This document shows, piece after piece, positions 60,301-64,000 of a stretch of DNA of 64,000 nt. The first letter of the stretch is position 1, and every line of letters starts with the position of its first letter. The position numbers and the translations under genes were made by a program. The DNA lies in NCBI GenBank assembly GCA_020635115.1, contig JACKAK010000005.1, positions 186,001 through 250,000 of the forward strand, read 5' to 3'. The stretch is from Halobacteriovoraceae bacterium (GTDB lineage: Bacteria > Bdellovibrionota > Bacteriovoracia > Bacteriovoracales > Bacteriovoracaceae). The notes beneath the pieces are model-generated. The model saw nothing but the letters and a program-made list of their open reading frames with translations. It was not told where the DNA came from and did not search any database.

Positions 60301-62698
60301 TGCTGAAATTGAAGCTGATCGTATTTTTAGCATTTCTTATCTAAACACACCTACCCTGGCCAGAGATGCTTGTCTAAGAAGACCCGGAAGTGTTTGTCAA
60401 ACTGATTTAGACTGTTCGGTCAGCTCTCTTCATAAAGATATAGCAGATGGTAATAATGACCTTGATTTTTTTGGAGGTACTTTTGCGGAGAGAAATTACT
60501 GGAGAGAAAAACTTATCTGTGGCCAATCTCAGGAAAACCCTTCTTTAAATGCTCCAAGTTTTGATAGTTTTGACATGACAAAAAACAAATGTTGTATGCC
60601 TTTAGGTAATGAACTCACGATGTATACAGAGTTTAGAAGACTTACAGGTGATCCTGAATTTATTAAAGGACAAAAGGATGAAGATAGAATATTAGATGTT
60701 AATCTTTTTTCATTTTTAGACCCAAATGGTGTGGGAAGATATTCTCGCTACAGTATTGTCTACCCACTTGGAGTTCCAACTGGGTATTCATCTACAGATT
60801 TTACAGTTCCGTATAATGAAGAGCCAAAGCTTGAAAGAGGTTCAACTCCCACAAAATTGAAAACACCCAGACCATTTCAATGGAAAACTTTTCATGACAC
60901 TGGTAAGAAAACATGTTGTGGAGGAGGATGGATTCGACAATTTTCAGACGGCGGGCATGATTGGAAAGTTACAAATAGATTACAAATCCCTATCAGAAGC
61001 TTTCAATGTTTGGGATATCTTTCGGAAGACTCCTTAGAATTACAAACAGGTATAACTAAACCAAATTTTGATATGTATCATAATTTAGGACTATCATGTG
61101 CTGATCCAGTGAATGGAGGTTGTTCACAAGTCGAAATGGGTAATAGTGAAGAAAATATAGTTTTACCACAAGATATTAATGATATGATACCTGGCACAGT
61201 GGATAATGATGGCAATGTTACTCTCGATATGTCTGATTTTGATGATGAAAAAGGGCAATTTAAACTTACTAATCCACTTGCTCCAAGTAGTTTAATTACA
61301 CCACCTCTACCTAGGTTTTATGCAACCCTTAAAGAATATAGTGAAAACTGGCCAGCATATCCTGTATTTATTCCAACTGGAGATATACAAGATACCACTG
61401 AAAACGAAGAAGGTTGCGTTGGCCGTGGCAGAGGAATTTGTGATACAATCGGAGTATCTTACTATCTTCCGCCATATATAAATAGAGACAATCTTATAGA
61501 AGTTGAAATTACTTTCAAAGGTGGGAAAAACGATGATAAGCAAGTTAGAGTTATTCGCTCTGGAAATTTAAAATCTTTTTGCCAGGTTCAAAGAAATGAC
61601 GATTGCGCTCCTCTTTATCAACCTGGTTCAAATGCTGTTGTCAATGATATGAAGACAGTCATTTATAATCCTGCATGTATTTTGGGAAACTCCGAGCTGG
61701 GGACACTTCCAGAAAACGTAACTCAAACAGGAGATACAGATGCGTCGGGAGCTTGTATTCAGAACCATACTTCAGGAGATATTTTACATATCAAAGCACT
61801 TCTTAGAAATGACCCCACTGTATCCACTGAATCGACAGGAACTTCCACAGATGTTGAGGACTGGTCAAGTGCCAGAATCAAGATTAAATTTAAACCAATG
61901 ACAGTAGGACTTTATCCAGGAAACGATCTCTATTACTTAACTAAGCTAGGAAGATTAGAATTATTAGGAATTCCGCAGATCTACTATGAGCCACTCTATT
62001 GTGCCACAAGGCCAGATAAACTTATTGAGGGAATTTTCAAAGAAACAACCCGTTCTGCCATTGAGCCAGTGGCCGCCAATTATGTTTCAAGCACTTTTGG
62101 AGGTCGATCACTGGGTCAGATTTATGAACCTAAAAACAACCAGATTGCAGCAGGAAAAGATATATCTAATCCACAACAAAAAATAGTCTACCAAGATCAA
62201 ATTTCAATTGACCCTATATTTTCTCCAGACAAGTTTAACTGCTGTGTGGAATTAGGAAAAACTACAAGTGACCCTGATAAGTGTTGTTCTCAATACGCTA
62301 TTCCAACAGAAAGTACAAATCTTTATAAGTGTATGCTTCCTACAGGAACGGACATGCATGTTTATTTTAATAAGTTTGTCTCCTCAGAAGGTACAAATGA
62401 AGAAATCACTGATGGTAAATTAGAAGATGAGGATTTCATACCAGAGACTGGGGAGTTGAAAAATACAAACACTGTCAAAAATAAACTCATCTCATTAGGC
62501 AGTGTTTATTGTCCAACAGGTGTAGTGCGAACTGGTGGAATTGCAGGCCCTTATCTTCCAGAGCCTACGACAACTAGTGATTTTAAAATGTGGCTATTTG
62601 CCGATAGTCAATATGATTATGATGATAAAAATGAGTTTGGAGCGGCCAATTATGATATCGGTTTCAAATGGAATCATCATTACTATTGTGGCCAATAA
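57305..62698 (+). CDS. Giant cysteine-rich lipoprotein
   Basis: 1797 residues from the ATG at 57305 (AAAGG upstream; an in-frame TTG at 57284 is less likely). The lipoprotein signal is RVKFKTIFILSIAILFIDSC with lipobox IDSC, followed by a Ser/Asn/Thr-rich linker. The rest is a mosaic of Cys-rich segments with many Cys pairs: DCCIGGTQC, KCCDTGTC, NKCCMPLG, KTCCGGGW, NCCVELG, DKCCSQYA, and longer elements such as YHQCEVDSDC and CQTDLDCSVS. Dozens of cysteines imply extensive disulfide bonding outside the cytoplasm. The C-terminus ends HHYYCGQ. No enzymatic motif is visible. Anchoring at the outer membrane and great size suggest a surface adhesin or structural protein (inference). Two exported-protein genes follow on the same strand. 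Confidence 0.88.
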   Translation: MKRVKFKTIFILSIAILFIDSCVPSGGNKTSRSSSKNNSINESTPTTNSQLPIPTSSNKDIFWSNSANVVSRATRLTVITSNLDILFLNGGGLSNYLAGVLDGSTQKVSEQSFCIAIRFSGINEELRVKASVVETQADQFPGDNVDTAIRSFQVDLANSSMNNSSCSSLNSPFAPRYSPSELCTTCDGVILSSTIQIFINNNTADNKKISSDSLFLNLDYQSTTTNNPGESGLPTNTCTNSSCKALGQGYDCCIGGTQCAVDLSIKEEYKDEFQCWDTYNNSGSSLVNCPGGSKAQYNIIESAYGAMFTKVQQNASYKLDYEQYYNICPNIAHIPVNTESEEDLNQVDAANFELQKNKYLCLQGYESTPQDLSKCCDTGTCTSTDYTSTLLQVWRDCGCDASPFPTDVSEESQAKCSFLTLIATKDSNQNIISVKCSAPNINEEVPPFEERNVSVPSRSVPHILFGVDASGENTERFDTLDNMRVANKTQEGVAFSYLDANKTIPLSQNEANMNQVLGSMSVDLSGSRPAKVIKGLEIGQSYIVMATTGYLTPCPECSNDSWFDNFYSHPPTSNGIGLTAYGYTTNRNQNSTNITQGNYEDTIFGRACWLPPTMIPYSHQQKDTPEEQRRSRLKTQASFYVNGYQRDWWGFNKGALIGSFNGVNWFAIGKARRIVATSKRLYLALNNPLGDLADPTTHGAYIVVDAGVESAALFDFNPELDLEHPEQNQAASCQYYHQCEVDSDCITKLGWEYMCADVTNMQTQWPVFDEDANELKNPGSGDQKITVGSILAAGFNGTPKRCVYRGRGAICSPNYGNISNTILRKNLTCAPNFYCQKLTSSTNPVSKFNSELARLSTNVGTILFGQEADVLGRPKNYIQANKALPNEAIENIAQNFSHLGFTSDTIGFCTPGRQLGLSSQLQSHQSEETLGRTDYISQIGGCDSGATGDARVYTCPLIDDDGNYVLNDITFTNDQKQKLHRQNSCGGESVSTYTAENTFAEIEADRIFSISYLNTPTLARDACLRRPGSVCQTDLDCSVSSLHKDIADGNNDLDFFGGTFAERNYWREKLICGQSQENPSLNAPSFDSFDMTKNKCCMPLGNELTMYTEFRRLTGDPEFIKGQKDEDRILDVNLFSFLDPNGVGRYSRYSIVYPLGVPTGYSSTDFTVPYNEEPKLERGSTPTKLKTPRPFQWKTFHDTGKKTCCGGGWIRQFSDGGHDWKVTNRLQIPIRSFQCLGYLSEDSLELQTGITKPNFDMYHNLGLSCADPVNGGCSQVEMGNSEENIVLPQDINDMIPGTVDNDGNVTLDMSDFDDEKGQFKLTNPLAPSSLITPPLPRFYATLKEYSENWPAYPVFIPTGDIQDTTENEEGCVGRGRGICDTIGVSYYLPPYINRDNLIEVEITFKGGKNDDKQVRVIRSGNLKSFCQVQRNDDCAPLYQPGSNAVVNDMKTVIYNPACILGNSELGTLPENVTQTGDTDASGACIQNHTSGDILHIKALLRNDPTVSTESTGTSTDVEDWSSARIKIKFKPMTVGLYPGNDLYYLTKLGRLELLGIPQIYYEPLYCATRPDKLIEGIFKETTRSAIEPVAANYVSSTFGGRSLGQIYEPKNNQIAAGKDISNPQQKIVYQDQISIDPIFSPDKFNCCVELGKTTSDPDKCCSQYAIPTESTNLYKCMLPTGTDMHVYFNKFVSSEGTNEEITDGKLEDEDFIPETGELKNTNTVKNKLISLGSVYCPTGVVRTGGIAGPYLPEPTTTSDFKMWLFADSQYDYDDKNEFGAANYDIGFKWNHHYYCGQ

Positions 62699-62723
62699 GA
62701 AAATTAAATTTTAAAATAAATTC

Positions 62724-63437
62724 ATGAAGAAACTGATCATATTCATTTTTTTATTAAATTCTAAAACACTTTTTTCACAAGCTGTTCCTACAGAGGCCCT
62801 ACCAGGTTGCCCACTATTTTCATTTTGTAATGAAAAAGCAGGTCAAATCAATCAATCTTGGGATGATGAAATTCAGGCAATAGATCAACTTAAGCTTAAA
62901 GATATCTCAAGAATTTCCCGTATCAGAGATAAGGTTTTAAAATGGGGTTTCCCCTTTGAAACCTGGTCAAAAGATATCGTACCCGATCAAATTTCATGGA
63001 CATCACACTGTATCAATCACAAAAATAAAAAGGCCTTCACAAACCTAACCTTTCTCAAGAACATAAATCAATTACCTGAAGGTGTTTTTCTAGATCGAAT
63101 GCTTTTGCTCAATGGAGATAAAATCAATCATTATTACAGGCCTCGTGATGAATTTCCAGTTTATTTCGATAAAAACGGGCCGTATTATATTAAAGAATAT
63201 AATGGAATTTACTTATATTACCTTTTAGAAAAAAGTGGAAATATTAAAATTGTTCCACCTCCCTATAAGGAAAGAATTAAATCACAAAAAGTCATTTGCC
63301 CAAATGTGCTCATCGAAAATGCAAAAAAAGATGCATTCTTAACCTACTTTTATAGAATTACTTCTTGTCGAAAAATATGGAACTACTCTACTCAAACCTA
63401 CCATACCATTTTGCTCGGCCAACGTTGTTATAATTAG
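62724..63437 (+). CDS. Exported protein following the giant lipoprotein
   Basis: 237 residues with a signal peptide of about 19 residues (IFIFLLNSKTLFSQ). The mature region has five Cys (GCPLFSFCNEKAG, SHCINH, VICPN, TSCRK and a terminal RCYN) and aromatic-rich strands (YYIKEYNGIYLYYLLEK). It starts 25 bases after the giant lipoprotein stop, so co-expression is likely, and the cysteines suggest it meets the same oxidising compartment. No family recognised. Confidence 0.78.
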   Translation: MKKLIIFIFLLNSKTLFSQAVPTEALPGCPLFSFCNEKAGQINQSWDDEIQAIDQLKLKDISRISRIRDKVLKWGFPFETWSKDIVPDQISWTSHCINHKNKKAFTNLTFLKNINQLPEGVFLDRMLLLNGDKINHYYRPRDEFPVYFDKNGPYYIKEYNGIYLYYLLEKSGNIKIVPPPYKERIKSQKVICPNVLIENAKKDAFLTYFYRITSCRKIWNYSTQTYHTILLGQRCYN

Positions 63438-63503
63438 AACTCTGTTGAGTCCACTTTAAAGTTGAAAAAGATTACACCGATAAGAGAAAGGCAAGGAGCG
63501 CTT

Positions 63504-64000
63504 ATGTCTAGATGTATAAAAATATCTTTTCTATTCTTTTTATCAAGCTGTGCTAGCAACTATATGCCTGAGAGTTTTGCTGAAAAGTTGGCCAGGCTAG
63601 AAGTTAATATGGCCAATACAAATCGAGTTCCTCAATTTTCAGTGACTAAGGACCAAAATTCAAATATTGCCAAGAGGACTATTGCATCTGTAGATAAAAA
63701 TACAAGTAACGAATACTCAAATAGAACTTTATATTTTTTAACTCTTTTAGATCAATATCAGCAATTAGGTGCTTACTCTCAACAAAACATCGCTGAAATT
63801 CGACATTGTCCAAATTTTCATACATTTTACTATAATAAAAAAAATATCATTCAGCCTAAACAATCAATAGATTTTGAAAAAATTGTTACTCAATCTGATT
63901 ATGAAAATCGTCCTATTTACAACCTTCCACTCTCCCAACAAGAGAGCTTTCCAACAGTTAAGGACATCATTAGCAGAAAAGAACTGTCCAAAGAAGAAAA
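63504..64000 (+). CDS. Lipoprotein, 3' end outside the window
   Basis: Starts at the ATG at 63504 with AAGGAG six bases upstream and stays open for about 165 codons to the right edge. The signal peptide SRCIKISFLFFLSSC has lipobox LSSC. The mature start ASNYMPESFAEKLARLEVNM is helical; later YFLTLLDQYQQLGAYS precedes a Cys in IRHCPNF. It is the third plus-strand gene for an exported protein after the giant lipoprotein. Function unknown. Confidence 0.75.
   Translation, partial: MSRCIKISFLFFLSSCASNYMPESFAEKLARLEVNMANTNRVPQFSVTKDQNSNIAKRTIASVDKNTSNEYSNRTLYFLTLLDQYQQLGAYSQQNIAEIRHCPNFHTFYYNKKNIIQPKQSIDFEKIVTQSDYENRPIYNLPLSQQESFPTVKDIISRKELSKEE

Noticed and set aside
1..64000. tRNA or rRNA genes
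   Set aside because: No cloverleaf with a GTTCGANTC-type T-loop or rRNA-like stretch was recognised by reading; a covariance-model scan would be decisive.

Overview
The window is about 64 kb of AT-rich (roughly one-third G+C by eye), densely coding bacterial DNA. The gene set points to a predatory or predator-related Bdellovibrionota lineage, probably close to Bacteriovorax/Halobacteriovorax. The pointers are many short-signal lipoproteins and secreted proteins without recognisable families, LVIVD and delta-60 repeat lipoproteins, a flagellin next to chemotaxis genes, a complete leucine catabolic operon and frequent TTG starts. This placement is an inference, because the window has no rRNA or other marker. 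I saw no tRNA, rRNA or CRISPR array.

Layout. 1-2.4 kb: the 3' part of a gluzincin-like secreted metallopeptidase and a small partner with a PepSY-like C-terminus. 2.4-7.7 kb (-): acetoacetyl-CoA synthetase, MetG and a two-subunit class I fumarase whose alpha subunit carries a lysine-rich tail. 7.8-12.6 kb (+): a hybrid histidine kinase and a UvrD/PcrA-type helicase. 12.5-15.8 kb (-): a three-gene envelope operon behind a clear sigma-70 type promoter. 15.9-20.2 kb: a decayed outer-membrane protein gene, a giant LVIVD beta-propeller lipoprotein and an IS3-like transposase remnant. 20.2-23.4 kb: small lipoproteins, a secreted basic protein behind a sigma-54-like promoter, a Cys-rich Thr-Pro-linker protein and a decayed prepilin gene. 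23.4-29.6 kb (-): the liu/mcc leucine operon, with the biotin carboxylase and biotin carrier on separate genes. 29.7-44.6 kb: an Imm11-like gene, two tandem paralogous ~1,020-residue secreted proteins, a SPD2/delta-60 lipoprotein, a NUDIX-MBL fusion and an operon of secreted proteins, one with HExxH. 44.6-48.1 kb (+): 4-hydroxyphenylpyruvate dioxygenase, an unknown protein, a thiolase and a DUF523 protein. 48.1-55.1 kb: flagellin and, divergently, a signalling operon. 55.1-64 kb: a metallophosphoesterase with a decayed 3' extension, then a 1,797-residue Cys-rich lipoprotein followed by two more exported proteins.

How the genes fit together. Leucine (liu operon) and tyrosine (HPPD) catabolism both produce acetoacetate. 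The acetoacetyl-CoA synthetase and the thiolase can turn that into acetyl-CoA, and the fumarase can take up the fumarate from tyrosine. This suits an organism living on host protein, although the clusters are separated along the DNA.

The best candidate for an undescribed system is the operon at 49.2-55.1 kb. It comprises a 931-residue protein with a receiver-like N-terminus and about twenty charged repeats, a degenerate HD-GYP protein, CheY, an Hpt-like protein without the phospho-histidine but ending in a CheZ-like CheY-docking peptide, CheX, and a small exported protein. The tandem ~1,020-residue paralogues and the giant Cys-rich lipoprotein cluster are the other unexplained structures. Three gene remnants (prepilin, outer-membrane protein, metallophosphoesterase 3' end) and one transposase remnant show local decay. 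The tetramer GGCC is strikingly frequent for such AT-rich DNA.
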